DNA from: Pseudomonas sp. TH10
GTDB lineage: Bacteria > Pseudomonadota > Gammaproteobacteria > Pseudomonadales > Pseudomonadaceae
Length of the DNA stretch: 57,107 bases
Reading direction: 5' to 3'
Assembly (NCBI RefSeq): GCF_016651255.1
Contig: NZ_JAEKEG010000012.1
Location: 1 to 57,107, forward strand
Shown here: in pieces, positions 37,610 through 46,414 of the stretch
Position numbering within the stretch: the stretch's first letter is position 1
Layout of the letters: each line of letters starts with the position of its first letter
Program-made: the position numbers and the translations under genes
Notes under the pieces: model-generated
Told to the model about the DNA's origin: nothing
Database searches by the model: none
Seen by the model: the letters and a program-made list of their open reading frames with translations, nothing else

Positions 37610-38796
37610 ACACTGCCCCGTCCAGTCGCTGGCAACGTGTCCTGCAGCAATGCACCCAGCAGCTGAGTGAACGCTGGCCCGCACGCCCCACCACTGAACA
37701 ACCCTCCAACCAGGTTCTACAGGCTGGCTTTTTGTTCAGTGGCCAATCTCACGAAGTCGTGCCACGTCGGCTGCTGTTGGATCATCGGCTGACGCCATTG
37801 GAACGTAATGCCTGGCAGGTGTTCCGACTCATGCTGCAAGGCCAGGGCGTGGTCACACCGCGCTATGAGGACTTGCAGCCTTACCTCTCGAGCGCGCCGT
37901 ATGGCGCGCAAGCCTCCCGTGAAACCATCGCTCGCGTCTTAACGATGCTCAGACTGACGCGCTGGCTCAGCTTGGTAAGTCGCGGTCGCGACCAAGTCAG
38001 CGGGCGCCTGCAAGGTTCTCTGTACGTCCTGCACGATGAGCCGTTAACCCCCGCCGAAGCCATGGAACTGGATCAAGATTACCTCGAGTTGGTCGGACAT
38101 TGCCTCAGTCATAATACCAAGGCGGTGCGCATTGTCGCTCAGCATGTTCTGGAAGAAATTCGCCAGGACACCCGTATCGATTTAGGTCAGCTACCCACCC
38201 GGCTCGAGAGCTGGGAAGATCACTGGATACAGCAAGGATTGGATCAGGCAACCGACTCCGCGATGCATGATTCCGAACTGGGTGGCGATCACCGCGTTCG
38301 GAATCGTGCAGGCCCTCGTTCGGATTCCGAACCGGGCTTGAACACCAGTGTTTCCGGCGTAGTTCGGAATCCGAACGCCGCCTGTACTGTATTAAAAGAA
38401 AGTACTTGTACTGTACCGCGCGCGACCCAAGCGGTGGATAACCTGCTCTGGCCCGATTCGCTGCACCTGAGTCCAAGCGAGCGTCAGGCCGTCGCCATTG
38501 CGCTGAACAAGCTCAAACCAGCGGATCGTCAGGCGGTGCTCAACGAAGCGGGTGCACGCTGTACGGCAGGAGGTATCCGCAAACCAGCGGCGTATCTGAT
38601 GGGCCTAATCCAGCGCGCACTGAAAGGCGACTTTCGGCCTTGGGCGGGTCAGACAGAGCCCTCACCCGTTGCAGAACCGCCCGCAACGGCGCCGTCACGC
38701 CCATCCCGAAAACAGGGCGAACCCGCCTCCGCCCTCGCCCAAGCGTGCCTGAATGAGCTACGCCAACTGTGCGGCAAACGCCCTGGACATCAGTAG
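37606..38796 (+). CDS. STY4528-family ICE replication protein
   Basis: 396 residues from ATG 37606 (ATGA overlap with DUF2857). N-terminal winged-helix-like region (LTPLERNAWQVFRLMLQGQG, SRETIARVLTMLRLTRWLSL at ~60-130), a low-complexity linker (~220-265) coded by repeated GTTCGGAATC boxes, and a C-terminal helical part (LSPSERQAVAIALNKLKPAD, GIRKPAAYLMGLIQRALKGD at ~285-345). The family is annotated as pathogenicity-island replication protein; biochemical function is unproven. Its stop codon lies inside a long inverted repeat. Confidence 0.85.
   Translation: MNTAPSSRWQRVLQQCTQQLSERWPARPTTEQPSNQVLQAGFLFSGQSHEVVPRRLLLDHRLTPLERNAWQVFRLMLQGQGVVTPRYEDLQPYLSSAPYGAQASRETIARVLTMLRLTRWLSLVSRGRDQVSGRLQGSLYVLHDEPLTPAEAMELDQDYLELVGHCLSHNTKAVRIVAQHVLEEIRQDTRIDLGQLPTRLESWEDHWIQQGLDQATDSAMHDSELGGDHRVRNRAGPRSDSEPGLNTSVSGVVRNPNAACTVLKESTCTVPRATQAVDNLLWPDSLHLSPSERQAVAIALNKLKPADRQAVLNEAGARCTAGGIRKPAAYLMGLIQRALKGDFRPWAGQTEPSPVAEPPATAPSRPSRKQGEPASALAQACLNELRQLCGKRPGHQ
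38269..38376. repeat. four alternating copies of GTTCGGAATC within the STY4528-family gene
   Basis: GATTCCGAAC (38269-38278), GTTCGGAATC (38296-38305), GTTCGGATTCCGAAC (38318-38332) and GTTCGGAATCCGAAC (38362-38376). Core spacing is 27, 27 and 39 bp, and orientation alternates. The last two are complete 6-3-6 inverted repeats. Translated, they give recurring DSE and VRN triplets in the linker. Confidence 0.75.
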
Positions 38797-38913
38797 ATTT
38801 GATGCCAGTGGCATCAAATCTACTGAGCTCTACTGTGAAATCGCAAAGGGCCGAATCTGCGCAATCAGACCGATACAGCCATCGCCATCCCTGGAAATGA
38901 TGCCACTGGCATC
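38791..38913. repeat. 17-bp perfect inverted repeat and a second 7-1-7 copy of its core
   Basis: Arms 38791-38807 and 38809-38825 pair perfectly over 17 bp with a single-base centre, core GATGCCA-G-TGGCATC. The same core, GATGCCA-C-TGGCATC, recurs at 38899-38913. No T run follows, so a terminator is unlikely. The region precedes the TIGR03761 gene, the equivalent of the ICEclc gene set driven by PinR. Confidence 0.75.
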
Positions 38914-39038
38914 ACTCACGAACGCCTCCGAAATTAACCCTCTCACACCAAACCGAACAGACCGCATTCAGCTTTTTGGCTGCCCTTGACCATCATCTGT
39001 CGCAACGTTCCCGTCCAAGCCTTTGCGAGGACAACACC

Positions 39039-39794
39039 GTGGCCGATCACTACCAACTCAACCTGGGTGCATTGCGCAGCAGCATCACCCTGACCCTGCA
39101 CACTCACCACGCCGCCCGCATATGGCAAGGTCGAGCCGCACGCGAAGGCGTCCACTCGATCATGGGCATGGCCGGCTACATCAGTGTCACCAACCTGATC
39201 AAACAAACCGCGGCCCAGGACGATCCCTATGCCGACTGGGCCATCGTGCAACTCGAAGAAAAACTGATGCAGGCCAAGGCTGGGATGCTGGAACTGACCC
39301 AACAGCTGGATCGAATCAGGCAGGACCTACCGACCCAGATCGACATGAGCGACAACCTCAACATCCACCCCGTCACCTTGCCCTTGTACATCGGCAGCCA
39401 GCTGGGTTTTCTGGCGGTCTACCTGCTGACCGACTACGACACCCTGGTGCGTCGTACCCTATTGGCCCATCACACCGCCTTGATCGGCCGCGTCGACATG
39501 GAAGCCTGGATCGACGACGGTGCCCACCTGCTGCGCAGCCTGTTCGGACAGGCACAGCGTTATCGCCATGCTGGCGTCACCCGTGATGACATGGTGGCGA
39601 ACAACGCCCGTGCCATTGCGGCCATCGAGAAAATGGGTTTGCCCCCAATGGACATCCTTGAGGGGCATCGCCGCTCCCAGTTCGCACCGCCAATCATTCG
39701 TCGTGGTGCTATGGCAGTGGATGACGCTGACGCGCTGGCAGAGGAAGCGGCAGAGCCATCTGCGACAGTGGATGAGCCGGAGGACGAAGCATGA
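39039..39794 (+). CDS. TIGR03761-family ICE protein (PFL_4669 type)
   Basis: 251 residues. GTG 39039 is chosen as start: GCGAGG lies nine bases upstream and the protein then begins VADHYQLNLGALRSSITLTL, typical for the family; the frame is open farther up without a ribosome site. Mostly helical, with an acidic C-terminus (EEAAEPSATVDEPEDE). Conserved in the replication/processing block of PFGI-1-type elements; molecular function unknown. Overlaps the next gene by ATGA. Confidence 0.85.
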   Translation: MADHYQLNLGALRSSITLTLHTHHAARIWQGRAAREGVHSIMGMAGYISVTNLIKQTAAQDDPYADWAIVQLEEKLMQAKAGMLELTQQLDRIRQDLPTQIDMSDNLNIHPVTLPLYIGSQLGFLAVYLLTDYDTLVRRTLLAHHTALIGRVDMEAWIDDGAHLLRSLFGQAQRYRHAGVTRDDMVANNARAIAAIEKMGLPPMDILEGHRRSQFAPPIIRRGAMAVDDADALAEEAAEPSATVDEPEDEA

Positions 39795-40309
39795 ATCCCA
39801 TGATCGCAGCTCAACCGATGAACCTCGAAGCGTTGACATCCGATGCGTATCGACAGCTCGAACACGCAGCCTCCCTAAAAGGCCTTTTAAAACCTTTTAA
39901 GGGTAAGGGGGAGTTGGAGCACCTGGCACAGGTGGCGAGGGAAATCGAGGCGCAGTTATGTCACCTGATGGAGGCTGTGGTGCAGCAGGCCGGACAACCT
40001 CCTTACTCACTGCTGGATATTCGATTGGTGCTGCAGAAGACCAGCGCGGGCAGCACCTTTTTGCGTTGGCGCACCCGTGATTTTGCCCGGATGGGGGTTG
40101 CAGTCTGGGAACGCCAGATCCGCAACAACGCCCTGCCGCAGGTCGTACGCGAGGGATTGCACCGTTTCGAATGCAATCGCATCGCACTGAACCTACAGAT
40201 GAGTGTGGTGCATTCGCTCTACCGCCAGGCCACGACCTGCGCGATCAAAATGGACAGTGCCGAACGGCTGCTGCGCCAGTTCACAACCGCAGTGGAGATA
40301 TCACGATGA
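39791..40309 (+). CDS. DUF3158 protein, InrR-like
   Basis: 172 residues, helical DUF3158: ASLKGLLKPFKGKGELEHLA, SLLDIRLVLQKTSAGSTFLR, ALPQVVREGLHRFECNRIAL. Overlaps TIGR03761 and ssb by ATGA. In ICEclc the gene just before ssb is inrR, needed for full expression of the integrase and transfer; the match is by position and size, not by a sequence comparison. Confidence 0.78.
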   Translation: MNPMIAAQPMNLEALTSDAYRQLEHAASLKGLLKPFKGKGELEHLAQVAREIEAQLCHLMEAVVQQAGQPPYSLLDIRLVLQKTSAGSTFLRWRTRDFARMGVAVWERQIRNNALPQVVREGLHRFECNRIALNLQMSVVHSLYRQATTCAIKMDSAERLLRQFTTAVEISR

Positions 40310-40776
40310 GTACTTTTTTCGTCGGCGAAGGCAACATCGGCAGTCCGCCAGAGTTCCAGGAGTTCGCCTCAGGCAATGACGAGCCACGGCGTTTGCTACG
40401 GCTGAATGTGTACTTCGACAACCCCGTGCCACGCGATGGCAGCTATGAAGATCGAGGTGGCTATTGGGCGCCGGTTGAGCTCTGGCACCGCGAGGCTGAA
40501 CACTGGAGCACCCTGTACCAGAAAGGTATGCGTGTGCTGGTCGAAGGCCGCACCGTACGCGATGAGTGGGAGGACAGCGAAGACAATGCGCGGGTGACCT
40601 TCAAGATTGAGGCCCGTCGAGTCGGCATTCTGCCTCACCGGGTGCACAGCGTGGTTATGCGGGAACGATCCAGTGAACCCGCGGCATCTGCGACACACGT
40701 CGGGAAAAGTACAGAACAGGCCAGTTCACCAGCGTCGAAACCCAGAAAGCGCAGTGGGCAGCCGCCTGCGGACTGA
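40306..40776 (+). CDS. ssb: single-stranded DNA-binding protein, ICE type
   Basis: 156 residues. OB-fold part (~1-115): MSTFFVGEGNIGSPPEFQEF, LLRLNVYFDNPVPRDGSYED, GYWAPVELWHREAEHWSTLY, KGMRVLVEGRTVRDEWED; Ser/Ala/Lys-rich tail without the acidic DDDIPF tip of housekeeping SSB. Would coat single strands during ICE transfer or replication. Starts by ATGA overlap with DUF3158; topB follows after 225 bp without a gene. Confidence 0.88.
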   Translation: MSTFFVGEGNIGSPPEFQEFASGNDEPRRLLRLNVYFDNPVPRDGSYEDRGGYWAPVELWHREAEHWSTLYQKGMRVLVEGRTVRDEWEDSEDNARVTFKIEARRVGILPHRVHSVVMRERSSEPAASATHVGKSTEQASSPASKPRKRSGQPPAD

Positions 40777-41001
40777 CAGACTTCAGGCATAAAAATTGCG
40801 CCTTTGCGCGAAGTTGCTGGCGTGTTTCTACACGCTGCTCGTGAAGATCCACACTGCCGTCCAACCGCAACGGGTTAGCAGCCTCGGCCCATTCAAGCCT
40901 GCCCTCACCTTCTAATATGAGGAACCTGCAATTCAGGTTTCTCATATCTCGCAACTGCTGTTTCCAACAACGCTGCTCCGAACTCAATCCGGAGCAGTTC
41001 T

Positions 41002-42968
41002 ATGCGCCTCTTCCTCTGCGAAAAACCTTCCCAGGGTCGGGACATCGCCAAGGTACTCGGGGCCACTCGGCGTGGTGATGGTTGCCTGATCGGCACAGAG
41101 ACAACCGTCACCTGGTGTATCGGCCACCTGCTGGAGACAGCGTCGCCTGAAGCCTATGGCGAGCAATTCAAGAGATGGTCGTTGGATCATCTACCGATCA
41201 TCCCCGCGCAGTGGATAGTCGAGGTCAAACCCAAGACTGCGGCACAGTTCAAAGTCATCAAGCGCCTACTCAGTGAAGCCTCTGCTGTCGTCATCGCGAC
41301 CGACGCCGATCGAGAAGGTGAAATGATTGCCCGCGAGCTACTGGAACTCTGCAAGTATCGAGGTCCCGTTCAACGTCTTTGGTTGTCCGCACTCAACGAG
41401 GCGTCGATTCGCAACGCACTTTCCTCACTAAAGTCTGGTAAGGAGACCTTCCTGCTTTACCACTCAGCCCTCGCCCGCAGCCGAGCCGACTGGCTGATCG
41501 GCATGAACCTGAGTCGTTTGTTTACCCTTCTTGGTCGGCGGGCGGGCTACGACGGTGTATTGTCGGTTGGACGCGTCCAGACACCCACTTTACGTCTGGT
41601 AGTCGATCGGGATCGTGCGATTGCCAGTTTCGTCTCGGTGCCCTACTGGGAAGTGGAGGTGCACCTGTCCTCAATGGGGCAACCATTCATCGCGTCGTGG
41701 TTACCACCCAGTTCAGGGCAGGACGAGGCAGGTCGTTGCCTGCAACAAGCGCTGGCCATTCAGGCGACCCAAGAGATTTCTAGCGGTAAGACCGCCACAG
41801 TACTCTCGCTGCAGACTGAGCGTTTCCGAGAACCTCCGCCCCTGCCCTTCGACCTGAGCACACTGCAAGAAGTCTGCTCGCGCAAGCTGGGACTCAGCGT
41901 TCAGGAAACCCTGAACATCGCCCAAGCCCTGTATGAAACTTACAAAACCACCACCTACCCACGCAGCGATTGCCGTTATTTGCCAGAGAGTATGTTCAAT
42001 GAGGTACCCGCGGTATTCGATGCCCTGCTCAAAACGGATCCGGCGCTGCAGCCCACATTCGGAAGACTCGATCGATCACTGCACTCCCGCGTGTGGAACG
42101 ATGCCAAGGTCACCGCCCACCACGGCATCATCCCCACCACCGAGCCGGCGAACCTGGCGCGGATGTCAGAACAAGAACGCCAAGTCTACGAACTGATTCG
42201 TAGCCACTACCTCGCGCAATTTCTTCCGCATCATGAGTTTGATCGAACTCAGGTCGAACTGGAGTGCGGCGGAGAGCGTTTGACTACTGTTGGCAAACAG
42301 ATCCTGATCCAGGGCTGGAAAGGCTTGCTCTACGAAAACACCGAGGAGGATGAGCCCAGTCAAAAGTCCCAAGTCTTACCCGTCCTGCAACAGGTTACTC
42401 AGTGCGCAGTGAACGACGTCGAACTCAAATCCATGCGCACTGCCGCTCCCAAACCTCTCACCGAAGGCGATCTGATCAAGGCGATGAAAAACGTGGCCAA
42501 GCTGGTCAACGACCCACGCCTGAAACAGAAACTTCGGGACACCACCGGAATCGGTACCGAAGCCACGCGAGCCGGCATCATCAAGGGGTTGATTGATCGC
42601 GGCTATTTGCTGAAGAAAAACGCGCCTTAATGGCCTCCGCAGCGGCCCATACTCTGATCGAGGCGGTACCCGCTGCAGTCGCGGATCCGGGTATGACCGC
42701 GATCTGGGAACAGGCTCTGGACGAAATCGAAGCGGGACGTCTGACCCTGGATGCGTTCGTCGCCAAGCAGGTGAACTGGATTGCACAATTGGTCGAACAC
42801 TGCGGCGCACTCACCTTGGCGGTACCGGTCGAAGCCGGCCCGACCTGCCCCATTTGCAACGCCTCAATGCGCAGGCGAAAGGGGAAATCAGGGCCGTTCT
42901 GGTCATGCTCCCACTACCCCGACTGTAAGGGAACAGTGCCGATCAGAAAAGATACGCGTCGCTCATGA
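41002..42968 (+). CDS. topB: DNA topoisomerase III, frameshifted
   Basis: About 655 residues. Toprim domain at N-terminus (MRLFLCEKPSQGRDIAKVLG; acidic triad DADREGEM near 100), IA core, catalytic Tyr in TTYPRSDCRYLPE near 320, HHGIIPTTEP near 375, and C-terminal zinc ribbon (CPIC ... CSHYPDCKG near 615-640). A5 at 42616-42620 is one base short, which would cut the protein after ~540 residues; the second frame supplies the missing C-terminal part. Relaxes or decatenates DNA during ICE replication and transfer. Family member present at this place in nearly all PFGI-1-type ICEs. Confidence 0.92.
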
Positions 42969-42987
42969 CGCTTCACTGGAGATCGAA

Positions 42988-43144
42988 ATGAGTATTGGGG
43001 TGATCAGTGCATCATCAACGGCGGCTGATCCCTCTCTAAGTCGATAACGTGTTGTCCGATTTCATGGGCCAAGGCAAAGAAAGTGAACGCGCCTTTATCC
43101 TGGCAACCATCGAACAATTGGCCGCTCATCTCGGCAGTAAGTAA
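42988..43144 (+). CDS. possible ~50-residue protein, frame broken
   Basis: ATG 42988 starts MSIGVISASSTAADPSLS, which stops at 43037-43039's neighbourhood in its own frame. A second frame takes over at about 43043 with DNVLSDFMGQGKESERAFIL then ATIEQLAAHLGSK and TAA at 43142-43144. The second part looks protein-like. It may be one small gene with an indel, or only the 3' end of a lost one. No family recognised. Confidence 0.3.
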
Positions 43145-44047
43145 CCTCTTTCATCGTGCTCAATGTAGTGGCTTATGCGGGATCGCCCACTGGCTTGACG
43201 TGATCCCACCCTCTCTGCTGTAGTATCTCAGGATCATCGCCAACGGCGACCCAAGACCGAATCGCTCCGGGCAGCTCGGTCGAACTCCTTGAGTTCGGAG
43301 CCTTCTCTTTCTGCGGAATTTCATTCCTGATTTGTGCTCGACCTGATCACGATGGCGGATGACCACTGTTGCCTCTACCAGGCAATAGCGGTCATCCGCT
43401 TCAGCGATCGTATTCAGTTCCGGAGCCCACCGGGGAAACACTGGGCACCCTTTGTGCGCGGATGCGTGCCAGCATGTTCCGACCCGGGCCACGACAAGGG
43501 TCGGTTGGCGAAGCGGACGCAGTGAATAAAGCTTTGCGAGGAGCTTGTCGACTGCGTACGACCGTCAAAGGTGGCTTTTCTCTTCTTCGCCTGGTACCCC
43601 GCCAGGCCCACTTTTCACTTTCTTCAGTCCAGTGGCTACCACTATATTCCGGCCATAAAAAATCGGGTGGCAACGTCTTGACGCTCCCCTATGACAGGCT
43701 TATACAAAGGGCGTGGTTCGCTGTCGTTGACAGCCCAGCCCAGGTAGCCAGAACCTTCAAGGCTACGCCACGTTCGTGGTGGTTTACCCAAGTGCGATCA
43801 GCGTTCGGAAGCTCGCGCGGTTACCGCTTCAGCGGTAATGAATGCCCACTACCTCATACCTGCGAATCACCACCGCAGACGTTTCTCTACTGCACCGCTA
43901 TTCCCCCAGACGCATCGTTCTGATCGTCATCGGCTTGCCGGTGGCGAGTCGTTCATCGATCGCCTTCACCTTACCCACCCTGACGGAGGCTCACTTCCCC
44001 GTCAGGGGCTGTGCGTCGCCGTTTTCCCTTGAAACAGGAGAACCACC
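43145..44047 (+). other. ~0.9-kb structured non-coding region
   Basis: No frame here has a ribosome site, family resemblance or plausible composition. Instead there are several perfect inverted repeats: CGAACTC-CTT-GAGTTCG (43281-43297), a long two-stem hairpin (43355-43399), GCCTGG/CCAGGC near 43590, and TTACCGCT-TC-AGCGGTAA (43821-43838). The region ends with CAGGAG before the STY4534-family gene. Candidates are a long regulatory leader, a structured RNA, or an origin of transfer. Confidence 0.5.
43355..43399. ncRNA. 45-nt two-stem hairpin in the non-coding region
   Basis: GCGGATGACC (43355-43364) pairs with GGTCATCCGC (43390-43399). A symmetric 4/4 internal loop follows, then TTGCCT (43369-43374) pairs with AGGCAA (43380-43385) around a five-base loop CTACC. 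This is sixteen perfect base pairs with no T run, so not a terminator. Whether it acts as RNA or as DNA is unknown. Confidence 0.4.
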
Positions 44048-44629
44048 ATGGCCCACGCCAACCACTCCCAAGAAGCGACCACTTACTTCAATCTGCACAC
44101 CGTAGGTATCGGTTATCTCAACCGTGTTCGTGAAGTGCAAGTCCGCCGCGGCCAGCCATTCATGGCTTGCGATATCGCAGCCCTGCACGGTACCAGCGAT
44201 GCGGTGGAGTACACCCGTTTCGACTGCAAAGTCGCTGGGGGTGAAGCTGAACGCTTGATTCGTCTCTATATGGACGCCGTCAAAGCCGAGAAAAAGGTCT
44301 TGCTGTCGTTCCGTATCGGCGACCTGTGGATCGATCCGTTTCTCTACGAGAAAGGCGATAAACAAGGTCAACCGGGCGCCAGCCTGAAAGGTCGTTTGCT
44401 GTTCATTGACTGGATCAAGGTCAACGGCACGTTCGAATACAAAGCGCCCGCCAGGCAGGAAGTAACAGCACCTGCTGAGCAAGCGCCAAACAGTGAGCCA
44501 TCCCCTTCATCGGCTGATACCGAAGCTGAGGAGACCGCAAACCCAACAGAGGCTCGGGTCGAACCTGAATCTCCACCCACTCCCCGCACGGCCCGCCGTG
44601 ATGCCACCCGTACCGTTCAGTCCGCCTGA
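44048..44629 (+). CDS. STY4534-family ICE protein (DUF3577)
   Basis: 193 residues. Conserved N-terminal domain (~1-135): YFNLHTVGIGYLNRVREVQV, GQPFMACDIAALHGTSDAVE, KKVLLSFRIGDLWIDPFLYE, GASLKGRLLFIDWIKVNGTF; then a Pro/Glu-rich disordered tail (~138-193) ending in a basic patch (RTARRDATR). Annotated as an ICE replication-associated family, with an OB/SSB-like look (oligomeric single-strand binding possible, not shown). AGGAG precedes ATG 44048 and the gene follows the structured region; a terminator follows it. Confidence 0.85.
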   Translation: MAHANHSQEATTYFNLHTVGIGYLNRVREVQVRRGQPFMACDIAALHGTSDAVEYTRFDCKVAGGEAERLIRLYMDAVKAEKKVLLSFRIGDLWIDPFLYEKGDKQGQPGASLKGRLLFIDWIKVNGTFEYKAPARQEVTAPAEQAPNSEPSPSSADTEAEETANPTEARVEPESPPTPRTARRDATRTVQSA

Positions 44630-44651
44630 ACAGTCCACGATGTTCCTCATC

Positions 44652-44677
44652 AAGGCGCTCCGTCGAGCGCCTTTTCT
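44652..44677 (+). terminator. rho-independent terminator
   Basis: AAGGCGCTC (44652-44660) pairs with GAGCGCCTT (44665-44673) around CGTC, followed by TTCTT. It ends the STY4534-family transcript or acts as an attenuator ahead of the small gene at 44701. Confidence 0.75.
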
Positions 44678-44700
44678 TCAATCCGCACAGGAGAACCAAC

Positions 44701-44958
44701 ATGGAATCCTTCTGGCTTTGCGACGACTGCCTGTTTGCTACTGCTTACGAGGACTACAGCACGTTATCGCTCTATTACACGACGGATGAAATTGAGAAAC
44801 GCATCGCCGGCATCCATCGAGAACTGGTTCGGTTAATGCCCATCAGTGCCGACTTCGATCCCGAAACTGGCTGGGGAATAAAAGCTTTTTCCCCATTGCC
44901 CTGCGACGGTTGTAGTTCGCCCCTACACGGTCAACGCCACCGATTCACGCGGCTGTAA
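44701..44958 (+). CDS. small CxxC...CxxC protein of the ICE
   Basis: 85 residues with two Cys pairs, LCDDC at residues ~6-10 and PCDGC at ~67-71, which could hold a zinc ion, around an acidic helical middle (DEIEKRIAGIHRELVRLMPI). CAGGAG precedes ATG 44701 by nine bases. Similar small proteins sit near radC in PFGI-1-type ICEs; function unknown. Confidence 0.7.
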   Translation: MESFWLCDDCLFATAYEDYSTLSLYYTTDEIEKRIAGIHRELVRLMPISADFDPETGWGIKAFSPLPCDGCSSPLHGQRHRFTRL

Positions 44959-45058
44959 ACAGCGCGCCATCTGCTAACGCCCGCGACTCCACACCCACCT
45001 CGGGGACACCACTCCCCTCGGGCGTGTACCCCTGATTGTTCCCTTCGGAGGTACCACC

Positions 45059-45553
45059 ATGACCACCCAACTCACACTGATTGAGACCTCGGATTTCGAG
45101 GCTGATCGTATCGTCCAAGAAAACCAGGTGATCGACGAAGCACTGCATATTCTGGATCGTCGGCTGTTCGCCCGCGGCCCTAACCTGACGTCGCCTGACG
45201 CCGTGGCTTCATACCTAAAACTGCATCTTGTGCAACAAGAGCATGAAGTCTTCGGTGTGATATTTCTCGATGCCAAGCATCGGGTGTTGGCGTTCGAAGT
45301 CCTCTTTCACGGCAGCATTGATGGCGCCAGCGTTTACCCCCGCCAAGTCGTTAAGCGTTCCCTAGCGCATAACGCCGCGGCCGCCATTTTTGTTCATAAC
45401 CACCCCTCAGGTTGTACAGAACCCAGCCAGGCGGATCGCGTCTTGACCGCACGGTTGAAAGAGGCCTTGGCCTTGATCGAAGTGCGCGTACTGGATCACT
45501 TCATCGTGGGTGAAGGTCGTCCACTTTCCCTTGCCGAACATGGCTGGCTTTAA
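45059..45553 (+). CDS. radC: RadC-family JAB/MPN-domain protein
   Basis: 164 residues. Complete RadC domain: [20 protein letters not shown] near residue 65, [20 protein letters not shown] near 95, the JAMM metal motif HNHPSG...PSQAD near 113-125, and [20 protein letters not shown] at the end. The helix-hairpin-helix half of chromosomal RadC is missing, as usual for the mobile-element version (YeeS type). Role in ICE transfer unknown; possibly anti-restriction or DNA processing. GGAGGT precedes ATG 45059. Confidence 0.9.
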   Translation: MTTQLTLIETSDFEADRIVQENQVIDEALHILDRRLFARGPNLTSPDAVASYLKLHLVQQEHEVFGVIFLDAKHRVLAFEVLFHGSIDGASVYPRQVVKRSLAHNAAAAIFVHNHPSGCTEPSQADRVLTARLKEALALIEVRVLDHFIVGEGRPLSLAEHGWL

Positions 45554-45560
45554 CCCTCAC

Positions 45561-45578
45561 AGGCGTCTTCGGGCGCCT
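45561..45578 (+). terminator. UUCG-loop hairpin after radC
   Basis: AGGCGTC (45561-45567) pairs with GGCGCCT (45572-45578, one T-G pair) around the stable TTCG loop. Only a short T stretch (ATTTTC) follows 9 bases later, so it may be an attenuator rather than a full stop. Confidence 0.5.
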
Positions 45579-45605
45579 TGTGCATTTTCATTCTGGAGAA
45601 CCCTC

Positions 45606-46352
45606 ATGAACCCCACACACCAAGCCCCAGCCCTGCTGACGACCTCAACTCCATTTGCTCGCGGTTACGACAACCTTCATATCGAACGGCTGCTACTGAT
45701 CACCTACGAAAACGACTGCCCTCCCTGCTTTCGACCCGTGCACGACTCACAAGCCCATCTGCCCGACAATGAGCTGCAACTGTTCGCCTGCCTGTTCAAT
45801 GACGATTTCGCCTTGATCAGCGAAGGCCAATCCATTTCGGATGATTTGGATGAACGCTGCCAGTCCACCGGGCTAGTGCGCCAAGTAATCTACGCTGTGA
45901 TGGGCGAAATGCTCAACGAGCGGCATCACCTCGGTGATCTGTACTCCCTGGAAGAAGCCCAAGTCACGGTCCATCGCTTGAGCTTCGAAACGGGACACTA
46001 CAGTCGAGCCTGGGAAATCAGTACCGCGCACCTTCCCGAAGAATCGATGCTTTATCTGGAGGAGTGGGTCAGTCACTCCGCTCTGCGGCAAACCGGCCTC
46101 TTGTTCGAGCTTTTTACGCTGCCAGATTGCTGCGGTATCGGTTGCAAACTGATCGGCACGCCATGGACGGACGAGAACTTGCTGAACATTGAGGGCAATC
46201 GTTATTCGAGCTTGAGACAAGAACAACTTGACGCAGGCACACCGGAAGCCTTGGTCAACGTACTGTATTTGGCGGCATTGGCGGATGTGCGATTGTTGAT
46301 CTTCGACCCCGACGCTGCCGCCTTGGATGGGCTCGCCATTTTCGATGAATAG
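45606..46352 (+). CDS. conserved ICE hypothetical protein
   Basis: 248 residues, soluble and acidic. Seen: RGYDNLHIERLLLITYENDC near 17-36, CFRPVHDSQAHLPDNELQLF, a mixed alpha/beta middle (SLEEAQVTVHRLSFETGHYS), TLPDCCGIGCKLIGTPWTDE near 175, and a C-terminal LAALADVRLLIFDPDAAALD. I do not recognise a family. CTGGAG precedes ATG 45606. It stands between radC and the secretion genes, each separated by hairpins, so it may be expressed on its own. Confidence 0.7.
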   Translation: MNPTHQAPALLTTSTPFARGYDNLHIERLLLITYENDCPPCFRPVHDSQAHLPDNELQLFACLFNDDFALISEGQSISDDLDERCQSTGLVRQVIYAVMGEMLNERHHLGDLYSLEEAQVTVHRLSFETGHYSRAWEISTAHLPEESMLYLEEWVSHSALRQTGLLFELFTLPDCCGIGCKLIGTPWTDENLLNIEGNRYSSLRQEQLDAGTPEALVNVLYLAALADVRLLIFDPDAAALDGLAIFDE

Positions 46353-46414
46353 CAACGTGTTCAGCGTTAACACGACCCACCTTGAATCAACTTTCTCACT
46401 GAATCGCTCCTTCA

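Noticed and set aside
38797..38913. Inverted repeat as a rho-independent terminator
   Set aside because: Stem is strong but no T run follows on either strand, and the core is repeated 100 bp on, which fits a binding site better.
43369..43923. 184-codon plus-strand frame in the non-coding region
   Set aside because: No ribosome site, composition unlike the neighbours, crosses the hairpins; reads like chance open frame in GC-rich DNA.
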